Shown one piece after another: positions 37,666 through 48,984 of a stretch of 49,886 bases of DNA. The stretch is from Alphaproteobacteria bacterium (GTDB taxonomy: Bacteria; Pseudomonadota; Alphaproteobacteria; Rickettsiales; Rickettsiaceae), in the NCBI GenBank assembly GCA_013289335.1, contig JABDAD010000001.1, forward strand, positions 48,292 to 98,177, in the 5' to 3' direction. Within the stretch, counting starts at the first letter, position 1. The number at the start of each line of letters is the position of its first letter. Made by a program: the position numbers and the translations under genes. The notes under the pieces were generated by a model. The model worked only from the letters and a program-made list of their open reading frames with translations. It did not search any database and had not been told where the DNA came from.

Positions 37666-38916
37666 CTAGCTTGCTTTCTTTTTTGCTCCTGATTCTCTTT
37701 TTGTAATGATTGGGTCTGAAGCTCCAGACGCTACATCTCTATTGATAACAATTTTTTGATTCTTGATTTTATCAACATCAAACATTGTACCAAGGAGCAT
37801 GTTTTCGAGTATAGCTCTTAAGCCTCGTGCACCAGTCTTCCTTTTTATAGCATTTTTTGCTATTTCTTCTAATGCATCTTCTGTGAATTCGAGTTCTGCC
37901 TTATCGAGATCAAAAAGTTTCTTGTATTGCTTTGTGATAGCATTTTTAGGTGTAATAAGTATATCTATAAGAGCTTTTTTATCCAAATCATCTAATGCCG
38001 CTATTACTGGTAATCTTCCAATAAATTCTGGAATCATACCAAATTTCATTAGATCTTCAACTTCTAGCTGTTCCATTAATTCTCTTGTTTTTTTAGTAGT
38101 TTTCTCTTTTAGGTTAGCACCAAAACCCATAGAATTCTGAGAGATTCTCGTTTCTATTATTTTATCGAGTCCTACGAAGGCTCCGCCGCATATAAAAAGA
38201 ATATTTGTAGTGTCAACTTGGAGAAATTCTTGTTGAGGATGTTTTCTGCCTCCTTGGGGTGGGACAGAAGATACAGTGCCTTCCATTATTTTTAATAAAG
38301 CTTGCTGCACCCCTTCTCCTGAGACATCTCGAGTTATAGACGGGTTTTCTGATTTTCTTGTAATTTTATCTATTTCATCGATATATACAATCCCACGCTG
38401 AGCTCTTTCTATGTTATAATCAGCTGCTTGTAAGAGTCTTAAGATAATGTTTTCAACATCTTCGCCTACGTAGCCTGCTTCTGTTAACGTTGTTGCATCG
38501 GCCATTGTAAATGGTACATCAAGAATTTTTGCTAATGTTTGTGCGATTAGTGTTTTTCCTGTCCCTGTTGGCCCTATTAAAAGAATATTAGATTTTGAGA
38601 TTTCTATATTTTCACATTCTTTATCTAAATGATTGAGTCTTTTGTAGTGATTATATACAGCTACTGCTATTACTCTTTTAGCATGTTCTTGGCCTATAAC
38701 GTAGTTGTTCAATATATTATAAATTTTTTTTGGAATAGGTGTATCCTTGTTAGTAACTTTATTTGTTTTTCCTGTATCCTCTTTAATTATAGCCATGCAT
38801 AGGTCTACACATTCATTGCAGATATATACAGAAGGGCCTGCGATAAGCCTTTTTACATCCTCCTGATTTTTGCCGCAAAAAGTACAATGCATATTTTGTT
38901 TTTCTGTTTTACTCAT
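37666..38916 (-). CDS. clpX: ClpX, ATPase subunit of the Clp protease
   Basis: 416 aa. An N-terminal zinc-binding domain ([18 protein letters not shown], then CNECVDLC), Walker [16 protein letters not shown], Walker [11 protein letters not shown], and the pore and sensor regions through [14 protein letters not shown]. It unfolds ssrA-tagged and other substrates for ClpP. No clpP is adjacent in this window. It lies directly upstream of, and divergent from, the 23S-5S unit. Confidence 0.97.
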   Translation of the reverse strand: MSKTEKQNMHCTFCGKNQEDVKRLIAGPSVYICNECVDLCMAIIKEDTGKTNKVTNKDTPIPKKIYNILNNYVIGQEHAKRVIAVAVYNHYKRLNHLDKECENIEISKSNILLIGPTGTGKTLIAQTLAKILDVPFTMADATTLTEAGYVGEDVENIILRLLQAADYNIERAQRGIVYIDEIDKITRKSENPSITRDVSGEGVQQALLKIMEGTVSSVPPQGGRKHPQQEFLQVDTTNILFICGGAFVGLDKIIETRISQNSMGFGANLKEKTTKKTRELMEQLEVEDLMKFGMIPEFIGRLPVIAALDDLDKKALIDILITPKNAITKQYKKLFDLDKAELEFTEDALEEIAKNAIKRKTGARGLRAILENMLLGTMFDVDKIKNQKIVINRDVASGASDPIITKRESGAKKKAS

Positions 38917-39081
38917 ACTGCTAATTTAATTTTTTAGTTCTCATACTTCTGATACTACATTTGAAAAAAGCTTTTGCAAATAATTTTGCTATATATTCCT
39001 GATGATATAAATCTAAATATTGAAATTAAATAACTTGGGGATAAATTTAGGTCACTCTGCAAATTTTTCGTAAAACACTTG

Positions 39082-39110
39082 TTGACATGATATTTAAAAC
39101 TGTATATAAA
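39082..39110 (+). promoter_or_regulatory. Candidate rRNA promoter
   Basis: TTGACA (39082-39087), a 17-bp spacer and TATAAA (39105-39110), close to sigma-70 consensus, pointing at the 23S gene about 270 bp downstream. An inverted repeat ACAGAATTAGTTCTGT (39333-39348 region) just before the 23S end could be a processing site. The region 38917-39383 holds no gene. Confidence 0.55.
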
Positions 39111-39383
39111 TCCTCCCACACAAGATTTGTCTTGTATAGGTCGGAAATTGGACTTGTGGCTAGGAATAATGAGCGTAGCGTGTCTGTAAAGATACGTGCT
39201 AGGAATGACAGTGCTACATAATTCAGTGGAAAACTGTAGTTGTTTGAATAGTGAATGAAGAGAATAGACATTATTATATCCCAACACCGTTTAATAACAT
39301 TAAAAAAAGCGGATGAGTTGGATACTGTTACAGACAGAATTAGTTCTGTATACAGCAAAGTTGCTCAAGAATAAGTTTTAAAA

Positions 39384-42127
<2,744 letters not shown>

Positions 42128-42302
42128 TTAAACTGAGCAACTACTGTATGCAGTATTAATTCTGTATTAAGTTAAACAGTATATATTCTCTTCATGAACA
42201 AATATGATAAATAGTTTTTTTAAAACTATTTATCATTGTAAATAATTTGTTGATTTAAAACTTCACATTCTAAGAAAGTGATTTAGTTTTGTAGTTATTT
42301 TA

Positions 42303-42395
42303 TATAGTTAATTAACTTGGATATGGTGCTAGGCACAATGAAGCGAAGCACATAATAATGGGTTAAACGTCCTCATTCTAAAGTAATTGACTATA
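42303..42395. repeat. Dispersed palindromic repeat in the 23S-5S spacer
   Basis: From TATAGTTAATTAACTTGGA to AAGTAATTGACTATA, about 93 bp, with inner GGTGCTAGGCACAATGAAGC. It lies in the roughly 420-bp spacer between 23S and 5S, so it is transcribed in the rRNA precursor and could fold into a stem. Confidence 0.75.
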
Positions 42396-42547
42396 TAGTG
42401 AGTTGGGTTAGACATGAGCTTTATGCTGAGTCTAGAAAATTTAAAATAACTAATTTTAGTATAAACAAACTATATTGTCATTTTTGTAGGATTTTTTAAA
42501 TAAAATTTGTTGTGAAATTTTGAATTATTGAGCTTGTATATCTGGCT

Positions 42548-42661
42548 TGGTGGTTATAGCATAAGTGAAACACAGGATCCCATACCGAACTCTAATGTGA
42601 AACCTTATTGCGCCGATTGTACTATGTCATAAGGCATGGGAGAGTAGGTCGCTGCCAAGCT
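42548..42661 (+). rRNA. rrf: 5S ribosomal RNA
   Basis: About 114 nt: CTGGCTTGGTGGTTATAGC at the start; ACAGGATCCCATACCGAACTC (loops B and C); GCGCCGATTGTACT; GGGAGAGTAGGTCGCTGCCA at the end. The 5' and 3' ends (TGGC and GCCA) pair. End positions may be off by a few nt. Ordered 23S-5S without 16S. Confidence 0.93.
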
Positions 42662-42683
42662 TGATATGCAAGCTTTTTCTTTA
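42655..42683 (+). terminator. Rho-independent terminator of the rRNA unit
   Basis: AAGCTTG, a short loop, then CAAGCTT and a T-rich run (TTTTCTTT). It begins at the very 3' end of 5S. The following 42684-42908 stretch has no gene. Confidence 0.8.
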
Positions 42684-42834
42684 GCATCATTAATTTTCTG
42701 TAAAAAATTATACCCCCGACTCGGAGCTAACATCTAGGAGCATGGAGCAAAGTTCAGGGACTTCAGTATGCTCGTGTTCTAAGTAATTTACTACAAATGA
42801 TTGTGTAGCGGTGCCGCGCATCATCCAAAATATA

Positions 42835-42873
42835 ATATAGTCATTTAATAATGTTCAAATTAAATGACTATAT
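42835..42873. repeat. Minimal hairpin derived from the dispersed repeat
   Basis: ATATAGTCATTTA (42835-42847) and TAAATGACTATAT (42861-42873) are exact reverse complements around ATAATGTTCAAAT, that is, the two repeat ends with the interior deleted. It lies 35 bp upstream of the acetyltransferase gene. Confidence 0.7.
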
Positions 42874-42908
42874 GCATGTAATGTCGGGTAGAAAATTGAG
42901 AATTATCC

Positions 42909-43562
42909 ATGAATATTTTTAAAAGTTATAGAGAATCTGTTATTATTAAAGATCACGTTAAAGCGAAGCATATTATTGTGGGCGATTATTCCTACTATTC
43001 TGGATATTATCATGGCAAGCCTTTTGAGGATTGCGTGATGTATCTTGATACAGCTGATGATAATAAATCGGAAAACTCAATTGATCGTTTAATCATAGGT
43101 AAGTTTTGCTCTATTGCAACTGGAGTCAAATTTATGATGGGAGGTACTCAAGGTCATAATTATGAGTGGATAGCAAGTTATCCTATGGATTTTCTTGATG
43201 AAGATTTTGATGGTTATAATCATGTGGAGCCCAAAGCTTATGAGCTCAAAGGCGATACTGTAATAGGTAATGATGTTTGGCTAGGTGCGGAAGCGATGAT
43301 AATGCCGGGTATTAAGATAGCTGATGGAGCAGTTGTAGGGGCAAGAAGCTTAGTTGCAAAGAACATAGGCCCATATGAAATATGGGGAGGGAATCCTGCA
43401 AAGCTAATAAAAAAGCGCTTTCATGACGAGAATATAGTGAAATTACTTCAGATAAAGTGGTGGGACTGGAGTATAGAAAGAATTAGAAACAATTTGAATT
43501 TAATTCGGTCTAACAATGTGGATGCTTTGTGGAGCATCTGTAAGGATACTAAGTCTTTATAA
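42909..43562 (+). CDS. catB: CatB/Vat-type xenobiotic acetyltransferase
   Basis: 217 aa, left-handed beta-helix acyltransferase of the xenobiotic (type B chloramphenicol / streptogramin) group. Seen: VGDYSYYSGYYHGKPFEDC, LIIGKFCSIATGVKFMMGG, the catalytic-His block TQGHNYEW (His83), hexapeptide repeats GDTVIGNDVWLGAEAMIMPG and AVVGARSLV, and GGNPAKLIKKRF with the WWDWS helix. Family enzymes acetylate chloramphenicol or streptogramin A with acetyl-CoA; the natural substrate here is unknown. The length is normal and the frame intact. It sits alone between repeats and an IS110 remnant, which fits horizontal gain. The symbol is by family resemblance. Confidence 0.85.
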   Translation: MNIFKSYRESVIIKDHVKAKHIIVGDYSYYSGYYHGKPFEDCVMYLDTADDNKSENSIDRLIIGKFCSIATGVKFMMGGTQGHNYEWIASYPMDFLDEDFDGYNHVEPKAYELKGDTVIGNDVWLGAEAMIMPGIKIADGAVVGARSLVAKNIGPYEIWGGNPAKLIKKRFHDENIVKLLQIKWWDWSIERIRNNLNLIRSNNVDALWSICKDTKSL

Positions 43563-43654
43563 TTTGATTATGCGTCGCCTTGGTTACTCATGTACTAGTT
43601 ATATACTTCGTAACTAGAAGTTAGATTTGATGCAATTTTTGATGAGATTTATAT

Positions 43655-43812
43655 ATATAATCAATTACTTTGAACGTGGGACGTTGTTACTATTCTCAGT
43701 GATCCCGCATTTAATACGAGATACATCTAAAAAATAGATTCCTGCTTTTGCAGGAATGACGAAGTAAAGGGATTCGCTTCACTGCGCCTAGTCCTGTTCA
43801 AATTAGCATATA
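43655..43812. repeat. Dispersed palindromic repeat, long form, inverted copy
   Basis: It is the reverse complement of 33939-34099 over about 125 bases with few differences, including the ATTCCTGC...GCAGGAAT hairpin and AAGGGATTCGCTTCACTGCG. The ends are TATAATCAATTACTTTGAA and GTTCAAATTAGCATATA. Confidence 0.85.
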
Positions 43813-43875
43813 ATATAAGTTAATAAGAGAGATTAGGATTAGGTATAATTATTTTTCCAAGAGGACTTATTTTTG

Positions 43876-44280
43876 ATAAGAGCATGCATATATTCGAGCG
43901 ATTTGAGCATTATTGCAACTAATGTTTGTTTTAGGTGCCTTACGAGCTGCGATTAAACGCTTATAAAACTACTTTAATCTTTCGTTACAACGAATAGCAG
44001 AAACTGATGCCATATATAAAATCTTTCTAAGATAACTTCTACCTGCAAGAATACTCCTCCTACCTTTCCAATTTCTGCTTTCTCTGGCATATGTAGCAAT
44101 CTCTACTAAAGCAGAGAATTTACCAATATCTAGTATCCTAATTTCAGGTAACATCGTATTGATAGTGCAAGATAAAATCTTGCCAACACCAGGAATAGAT
44201 CCAAATTGGTCAATTCTTTTCTCAATATCTTTCTTATCTGTTCCCTTAATTATAGAAGGTAAAGTGAAAAATATTTTATT
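43876..44280 (-). pseudogene. IS110-family transposase remnant
   Basis: The minus-strand translation reads DQFGSIPGVGKILSCTINTM, LPEIRILDIGKFSALVEIAT, GRRSILAGRSYLRKILYMAS and, after a TAG at 43969-43971, FYKRLIAARKAPK. This is the C-terminal transposase_20 region of IS110/IS116/IS902. The N-terminal DEDD domain is absent and there is an internal stop. Not functional. Confidence 0.8.
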
Positions 44281-44336
44281 CTTGATTTAAATAGTAAACT
44301 TGTATAGTATATCCATAGATATAGATTAGGTATAAT

Positions 44337-44759
44337 ATGTGGAAGAAAACTTACAGCAAGATATTTAAGGGTGTAAAACTTGAAGATATATGGCGTATTT
44401 GGACGAATATTAATAACTGGCCAACTTGGCATGGTGATTTAGATTATTGCTCATTGGAGGGTAAGTTTGAAGTTGGTAATCACTTTTTTTGGAAGCCGAA
44501 AGGAGCCAAAGCTGTTAAAATTGTGCTTACAGAAATAAATCATGGCTATTCATTTACCGATTGTACTACTTTTTTCGGAGCAAAAATGTATGATACTCAC
44601 GTGATGGAAGAAACTGATAAAGGTTTAAAACTTACCAATACACTTGTAGTTACAGGATTGCTGAAATGGTTTTGGATCAAACTTGTAGCTCAGAATGTAG
44701 CTGATTCTGTTCCAGAAGAAACTGAGTCACTTGTGAAACTTACCATGAGTCTTGTGTGA
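44337..44759 (+). CDS. SRPBCC (polyketide cyclase-like) protein
   Basis: 140 aa. The fold is suggested by WKKTYSKIFKGVKLEDIWRI, NINNWPTWHGDLDY, FWKPKGAKAVKIVL, YSFTDCTTFFGAKMYDTHV and a long C-terminal helix, the usual START/SRPBCC layout with a hydrophobic ligand cavity. The ligand is unknown. Its stop overlaps the GTG start of the MarR gene (GTGA), so the two are coupled. SRPBCC-MarR pairs may link ligand binding or metabolism to a transcription switch. Confidence 0.78.
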   Translation: MWKKTYSKIFKGVKLEDIWRIWTNINNWPTWHGDLDYCSLEGKFEVGNHFFWKPKGAKAVKIVLTEINHGYSFTDCTTFFGAKMYDTHVMEETDKGLKLTNTLVVTGLLKWFWIKLVAQNVADSVPEETESLVKLTMSLV

Positions 44760-45211
44760 ATAATTTACCATTTGGTTTCGATAGACCTGAAGATAGTCCA
44801 GGATTTTTGCTATGGCAAACAACCATTATGTGGCAAAGACTAATCAAGAAAGCTTTAGAGTCATACAATATTTCACATGCACAATTTGTGATTATGGCAT
44901 CGCTAATGTGGTTCGAATTTCATCAATATAATACTACTCAGATCTTGATTGTAAACCACACAAAACTCGATAAAATGACTGTATCCAAGTCTCTAAAGAA
45001 GTTGGTTGCTCTGAGATTAGTTAACCGTATAGAACATGAAAGTGATACTAGAGCTAAAAATGTTACTCTTACGAATAAAGGGAAAGAACTGGTTAATGTG
45101 TTAGTACCAATTGTTGAAGCAATAGATGCTAAATTTTTCGGTCCAGCCACAAAATTAGAAGAAAGACAACTTATTACAATATTAGCGAAATTGATAAGGA
45201 GCGATTTCTAG
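44756..45211 (+). CDS. MarR-family transcriptional regulator
   Basis: 151 aa from a GTG start at 44756, overlapping the SRPBCC stop by 4 nt. A winged-helix MarR domain is visible: YNISHAQFVIMASLMW, then TQILIVNHTKLDKMTVSKSL (recognition helix), LVALRLVNRIEHESDTRAKN (wing, with the DxR motif) and VTLTNKGKELV. MarR dimers usually repress neighbouring genes and release DNA on binding a small phenolic or other ligand. The SRPBCC partner and perhaps the nearby acetyltransferase are candidate targets (inference). Confidence 0.85.
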   Translation: MNNLPFGFDRPEDSPGFLLWQTTIMWQRLIKKALESYNISHAQFVIMASLMWFEFHQYNTTQILIVNHTKLDKMTVSKSLKKLVALRLVNRIEHESDTRAKNVTLTNKGKELVNVLVPIVEAIDAKFFGPATKLEERQLITILAKLIRSDF

Positions 45212-45276
45212 CATTATATGTGAGGTTCACAGACGTCTTTTCAACTTAATGTACTGAACTAAATTTTAACCAGATC

Positions 45277-45468
45277 TTATTTTTTCTTTACAGCAGCCCA
45301 CTCAACTCTATGAGCTGTTTCTTCTAAGGAAGCATTTCTCTTTCTAGAGCTTGGATCTTTATACTCAGTAAAGGCATGGTTAAATGTTTCGAGATATATA
45401 TCCTACGCATGTTGTGGTGAGACATTTTTTACAGAATCTGGTAAATCTTCATTAGTTTTATATGGCAT
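45277..45468 (-). pseudogene. chaB: chaB-like gene with one nonsense codon
   Basis: The frame from the ATG at 45468 reads MPYKTNEDLPDSVKNVSPQH-A, then a TAG (45403-45405), then DIYLETFNHAFTEYKD, RKRNASLEETAHRVEWAAVK and a TAA at 45277. This is the ChaB family pattern (MPYxxxxDLPxxVxxxLPxHAQDIY...EETAHxVAWAAVK), and the TAG replaces the usual CAG (Gln) by one base change. About 63 codons, otherwise full length. ChaB was described as a regulator of cation transport in E. coli; no chaA is nearby. Probably inactivated recently. Confidence 0.85.
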
Positions 45469-45487
45469 CTCACCCATCCGTTCTGAT

Positions 45488-45596
45488 TATAGTAAATTAG
45501 CTTGAATTGAGAGGTATCGTTGTTTCTCGCTTACATATTGCTTATAAGCTACACACTCGGTTACGCCTAGTATCTAATCCAAGTTAATTCGTTATA
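45488..45596. repeat. Dispersed palindromic repeat, short form
   Basis: From TATAGTAAATTAGCTTGAA to CCAAGTTAATTCGTTATA, about 109 bp, with inner GTTTCTCGCTTACATATTGC, TTATAAGC and GGTTACGCCTAGTATC. The remaining 45597-45718 has no gene. Confidence 0.75.
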
Positions 45597-45718
45597 GTAT
45601 AGGTAACCAGTTGAAGTATGTTATAGCAAATCGCTCTTCTACTAGTTGTAGCTTCCTCTCTTGTTAGCTACAGAGAGAGGTATCCGGAAAGAAATTGGAT
45701 GCCCCTCAAAAATAAGCT

Positions 45719-46402
45719 TTACATACCAAATCTTAGGCCTGCACTAACAATAGAAGCTCTGTAACGGCTCTTTCCTAACTGATTGCCGAGTATGTCGAGA
45801 CGAGATTTTGTTTTACCATAATCGTTAAAACTATATGAAATATCAAATTTTATGCTGTCATTTAAATCGAACGCACTACCAACTGCAAATTTATAAGCAA
45901 AATTATTTTTTTTCGACACTACTTCTGACACCGCTACATCATTTCCTCCTATAGGCAAAATAGAAAGTTTATCTTTAAGTGTAGCCACTCCTACGCCTGC
46001 TCCTACATATGGATGGAATATGCTAATTAGGTTGCCAAGTTCGTAATAGAAATTTAAAAAATATACGTCTACTAGTGGTCTACGTGTTATAGTCCTGGTA
46101 GTGCTGTCTGAATGAAGCACAGGGTTTATATGACGGGACCAAGTAATATCAGATCTGACCTTATCGCCGAAATTAATTCCTATACCTAGTCCTGCGCCGA
46201 CTGTAGAATGTATTGTAGAAGTTAATTTGCTGCTTGCTCCTTGAACAGAGGTCCCTTTTAGATTTTCAAACTTCCCAAACCCTGAATCTATACGAAAATA
46301 TGGCAGCAATGTACAATCTGTGCAATCTGTTTCTGCTAAGCATATAGATGAATACATTAATAATCCAACTGAAGATAATAATACGCCTGTATTTTTTTTC
46401 AT
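45719..46402 (-). CDS. Outer-membrane beta-barrel protein
   Basis: 227 aa. A signal peptide (MKKNTGVLLSSVGLLMYSSI, cleavage after CLA) precedes a mature chain of alternating strands typical of an 8-stranded OmpA-like/surface-antigen barrel (TVGAGLGIGINFGDKVRSDI, HPYVGAGVGVATLKDKL, FAVGSAFDLNDSIKFDISYS), ending in RASIVSAGLRFGM. Two cysteines near the mature N-terminus (CTDC) are unusual. A surface-exposed porin-like or adhesin role is likely; the exact function is unknown. Confidence 0.8.
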   Translation of the reverse strand: MKKNTGVLLSSVGLLMYSSICLAETDCTDCTLLPYFRIDSGFGKFENLKGTSVQGASSKLTSTIHSTVGAGLGIGINFGDKVRSDITWSRHINPVLHSDSTTRTITRRPLVDVYFLNFYYELGNLISIFHPYVGAGVGVATLKDKLSILPIGGNDVAVSEVVSKKNNFAYKFAVGSAFDLNDSIKFDISYSFNDYGKTKSRLDILGNQLGKSRYRASIVSAGLRFGM

Positions 46403-46460
46403 AATTTCCTCCTCGAAATATTATTAGATAGAAGTTTTAAGTATATTTTGTAGATTTGGC

Positions 46461-46916
46461 TTAAAGACTTGGAGTGCCTCCGTTGTCCTCTAACCATTTT
46501 TTATGACGTTTCTCATCTTCAAGGCCATCCTTAAGAATATCATTTGCATCTTCCCATTTTCCTTTGTGAGAACCAACCCGCTCGTATGCAACGTTTGTAT
46601 CTTCTTCGTTAGTACGCATGGCTTGCAATATAGAAGTATCATCAAGCAAACCTCCTAGGACAACTTTGCCTTTTGCCAGCCATTGTTTTGAACTTGGAGA
46701 ATTAATTGTGTCTTCACCATGTTCAGTCAATAGCTCATTTAGCTTCTTAATATGTCTTTGGTGGTCTTTCTTGAATTTTTCGAGTTGAGATTTATAATTT
46801 TCGCTTTTAAGTCTGTTGATAGCAGCCTCATATGCTTCTATCGCATCATAATCAAGCTCTACAAGAGCTTTTATAGCATCGGAGAAATTCTCCTGTCTTC
46901 CGACTAAAGTAACCAT
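46461..46916 (-). CDS. Ferritin-like DUF2383-type protein
   Basis: 151 aa from the ATG at 46916, chosen because GGAGGG lies 4 nt upstream; an in-frame ATG at 46928 lies in the ribosome site itself. Four-helix-bundle pattern with the Glu/His spacing of the PA2169/DUF2383 ferritin-like family: ALVELDYDAIEAYEAAIN, FKKDHQRHIKKLNELLTEHG, AMRTNEEDTNVAYERVGSHK and GLEDEKRHKKWLE. Such proteins may bind a di-iron centre and are often stress-related. No partner gene. Confidence 0.75.
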   Translation of the reverse strand: MVTLVGRQENFSDAIKALVELDYDAIEAYEAAINRLKSENYKSQLEKFKKDHQRHIKKLNELLTEHGEDTINSPSSKQWLAKGKVVLGGLLDDTSILQAMRTNEEDTNVAYERVGSHKGKWEDANDILKDGLEDEKRHKKWLEDNGGTPSL

Positions 46917-46928
46917 AATACCCTCCAT

Positions 46929-47269
46929 ATTAATAATTTTTATAGTGGTCTTGTTATAAAGTCTGGTCTTACTTGAAAGTTTAACCCTAAGTGCATAGGC
47001 TAGTCAAGCACAAATTATAATTAATGTGAGGATGTTGTAAGCGATTGCTATAGATAGGATATCAAAAGGGTTGTGAGTGGACCCAAAGTAAAATGGAGCG
47101 CATATTTTCAACCTAAGATTAAAGAGGCATTCTATGTTCACATACCTTATACTATCTTTCATTTTTAAATGATCCAAACGGTTTTTTTCAGATCTCTGCG
47201 TGTTTACATATTTATATGGGCTCTGCTCGTTACGTCTAGCACAAATTTCAAATTAAATGAATTATCATC
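46929..47269. other. Intergenic gap with partial repeat
   Basis: No gene supported. A repeat arm (GGGCTCTGCTCGTTACGTCT, then CAAATTTCAAATTAAATGAA) lies at about 47218-47262. A short open stretch near 47075-47150 resembles no known protein. Confidence 0.5.
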
Positions 47270-47935
47270 CTAATTTTCTCCTGCGTCATGAATATTTTCC
47301 AGATAAACCATAACTAAACAAGCGCCGCTATGTCTCTTTATCAACACCTCATTTTTGATACTTCTGTTAAAGCAAGAGTTAGTCCCAGCGAACAATAGCT
47401 TTCTCCGGTTCAGCTCCCATTTGAGACCATTAGTTGAAATAATAGCCTCCATGGCTCCTATCAATGATATTTTGGTGTTTATAGGAAGAGAAAAAGTTTT
47501 ACATCTATCAGTTTTCAGGACATGACATGCAATTGGCGGAGCATAAAAAATCCCACCATGATCTATTAACAAGCTAATATTATTGAGTATATGGTCAATA
47601 TAGCCTCCACTTGCCCCGACAATTATGGTTGGCAAAAGATTTGACTGTTCAACATATTTTAGTGCCTTCTCAAAATCGCATCTGCCTTGGTCCGAGACAT
47701 AAACAGATTCAATTGTTTTGAGTATTTTTGGATCAACAGTATCTAAATCACCGACAATAATTTTTGGTTTAATGCCAAGTTTATGAAGCGTATTTGCAGC
47801 CCCATCTGCAGCTATTACAGGAAGATCTACATTAAAAAAGGATTTACTGGGTAATTCGCCATTTAAAGCCAAAATCGATCTATATTGCTGTAAATTCACA
47901 TGTCTATAAAAAGCCCTATGCGTTTTTTGCATCAT
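47270..47935 (-). CDS. Thiamine pyrophosphokinase
   Basis: 221 aa. TPK motifs: IAADGAANTLHKLGIKPK, VGDLDTVD, SDQGRCDFEKALKYV (family DQxxTDFEKAL, here Cys in place of Thr) and VGASGGYIDHILNNISLL, then a C-terminal beta domain with NGLKWELNRRKL. The enzyme converts thiamine plus ATP directly to thiamine diphosphate, so it uses imported thiamine. The start overlaps the SemiSWEET gene by 20 nt, forming a two-gene operon. This points to vitamin B1 salvage from the host. Confidence 0.88.
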   Translation of the reverse strand: MMQKTHRAFYRHVNLQQYRSILALNGELPSKSFFNVDLPVIAADGAANTLHKLGIKPKIIVGDLDTVDPKILKTIESVYVSDQGRCDFEKALKYVEQSNLLPTIIVGASGGYIDHILNNISLLIDHGGIFYAPPIACHVLKTDRCKTFSLPINTKISLIGAMEAIISTNGLKWELNRRKLLFAGTNSCFNRSIKNEVLIKRHSGACLVMVYLENIHDAGEN

Positions 47936-48182
47936 AATAACGTTTTTGCACTATAGAAATTATACTGATTGACAAACCTGCTACATTACTAGCCAAGACA
48001 AATATCGAACCTTGGTAAATGCCGTGAACTATCCAAGCTACTGAGCAAACAAGATAATTCACTAGCATAAGCATAGATATATCATTAGTAGATTTGGTAA
48101 TATACGCTTTGTAAATTTGAGGCAGTAGGCCAATTAAAGATGTGATTAGGGCAATAAAGCCGAAGAACTCTTCTATACTCAT
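47916..48182 (-). CDS. SemiSWEET/PQ-loop small transporter
   Basis: 88 aa from the ATG at 48182, selected because GGAGGG lies 7 nt upstream; a longer frame to 48221 has no such site. Three membrane helices with the PQ-loop signature GLLPQIYKAYITKSTNDIS and a C-terminal helix NVAGLSISIISIVQ. SemiSWEETs work as dimers and move small solutes, sugars in the known cases. Here the partner gene is thiamine pyrophosphokinase, so thiamine or a precursor is a plausible cargo (inference). Confidence 0.85.
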   Translation of the reverse strand: MSIEEFFGFIALITSLIGLLPQIYKAYITKSTNDISMLMLVNYLVCSVAWIVHGIYQGSIFVLASNVAGLSISIISIVQKRYYDAKNA

Positions 48183-48230
48183 CACATTTCCCTCCGCTTG
48201 TGTTAACAAAATCAGGTTCAAAGGGTTGTG

Positions 48231-48324
48231 TATAGTCCATTACTTTGAACATGGGTCGTTTTACCTATTATTATATAGGCTTCACTCGTTGCTCCTAGTC
48301 CCAATCCAAATTATAATGATTATA
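48231..48324. repeat. Dispersed palindromic repeat, short form
   Basis: From TATAGTCCATTACTTTGAAC to CCAAATTATAATGATTATA, about 94 bp, with inner TTTTACCTATTATTATATAGG and CACTCGTTGCTCCTAGTCCC. A further partial copy starts at about 48445 (CTATAGTCTTTTAAATTGAA, then TGCTACGCTAGGAATGA). No gene lies in 48183-48534. Confidence 0.75.
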
Positions 48325-48534
48325 TGATATACTCTCAGCTTATTAAGCACCCCTAATGTGAGTGAAAATATATATGCTTTTGGCGGTAAGATCAAATGAA
48401 TTTTGATATAAAGTGAATGGCTATGGATAACTGTTTACAAACAACTATAGTCTTTTAAATTGAATTGTAGTGCTACGCTAGGAATGAAATCTATAAGTAT
48501 CAAGTAAGCAAATGCACAACAACGTAACATATAA

Positions 48535-48984
48535 TCAAAAGACAACACTACGGTAAATCATACTTTCTGCGTGTCTACGTATAAATAATCCTTGTATCTT
48601 TCTTCCACCAGAGAATATCCAGCGCATAAATTCTTCGGCTATTTCATCTATGCTTGAGCCATAATTAATTTTTTGTCTAAGTGTTGATCTTTGAAGTACA
48701 CAGGCACCCAAATTATATGTAAAGGATACAAGAGCAGAAAATTGATTGTCATTTATGTCTCCTCTAATATACTTAAGTACAGCAGTTTCTGATATAAATA
48801 TATCCTTTCTTAATAATATTTCTGCTTCTTCTAGATTTAAAAAATCGTATGATTCATTTTTTTTTATCAAATGCCCATATCCTATTGTTTTATAACCAGC
48901 TGCGCATTCATATGCGGTAGATTTATAACCTTCAAAATGCTTTATGAAATTAACTCCATCATTGTTAATATACCTATGTATCAT
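48535..48984 (-). CDS. GH24 phage-type lysozyme (endolysin)
   Basis: 149 aa from the ATG at 48984, which overlaps the stop of the holin-like gene (ATGA) and has GGAG 6 nt upstream; an in-frame ATG at 48996 lies at the ribosome site. T4-lysozyme-type features: catalytic Glu in FIKHFEGYKSTAYECAAGYK, TIGYGHLIKK, FSALVSFTYNLGACVLQRST and GLFIRRHAE. It cleaves peptidoglycan between MurNAc and GlcNAc. No signal peptide, so it needs a holin. It is the last gene of the lysis module. Confidence 0.9.
   Translation of the reverse strand: MIHRYINNDGVNFIKHFEGYKSTAYECAAGYKTIGYGHLIKKNESYDFLNLEEAEILLRKDIFISETAVLKYIRGDINDNQFSALVSFTYNLGACVLQRSTLRQKINYGSSIDEIAEEFMRWIFSGGRKIQGLFIRRHAESMIYRSVVF

Noticed and set aside
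38917-39383. tRNA or 16S gene upstream of 23S
   Set aside because: No T-loop GTTCGA/GTTCAA context with an acceptor stem and no 16S blocks were found; tRNAs were looked for across the window without success.
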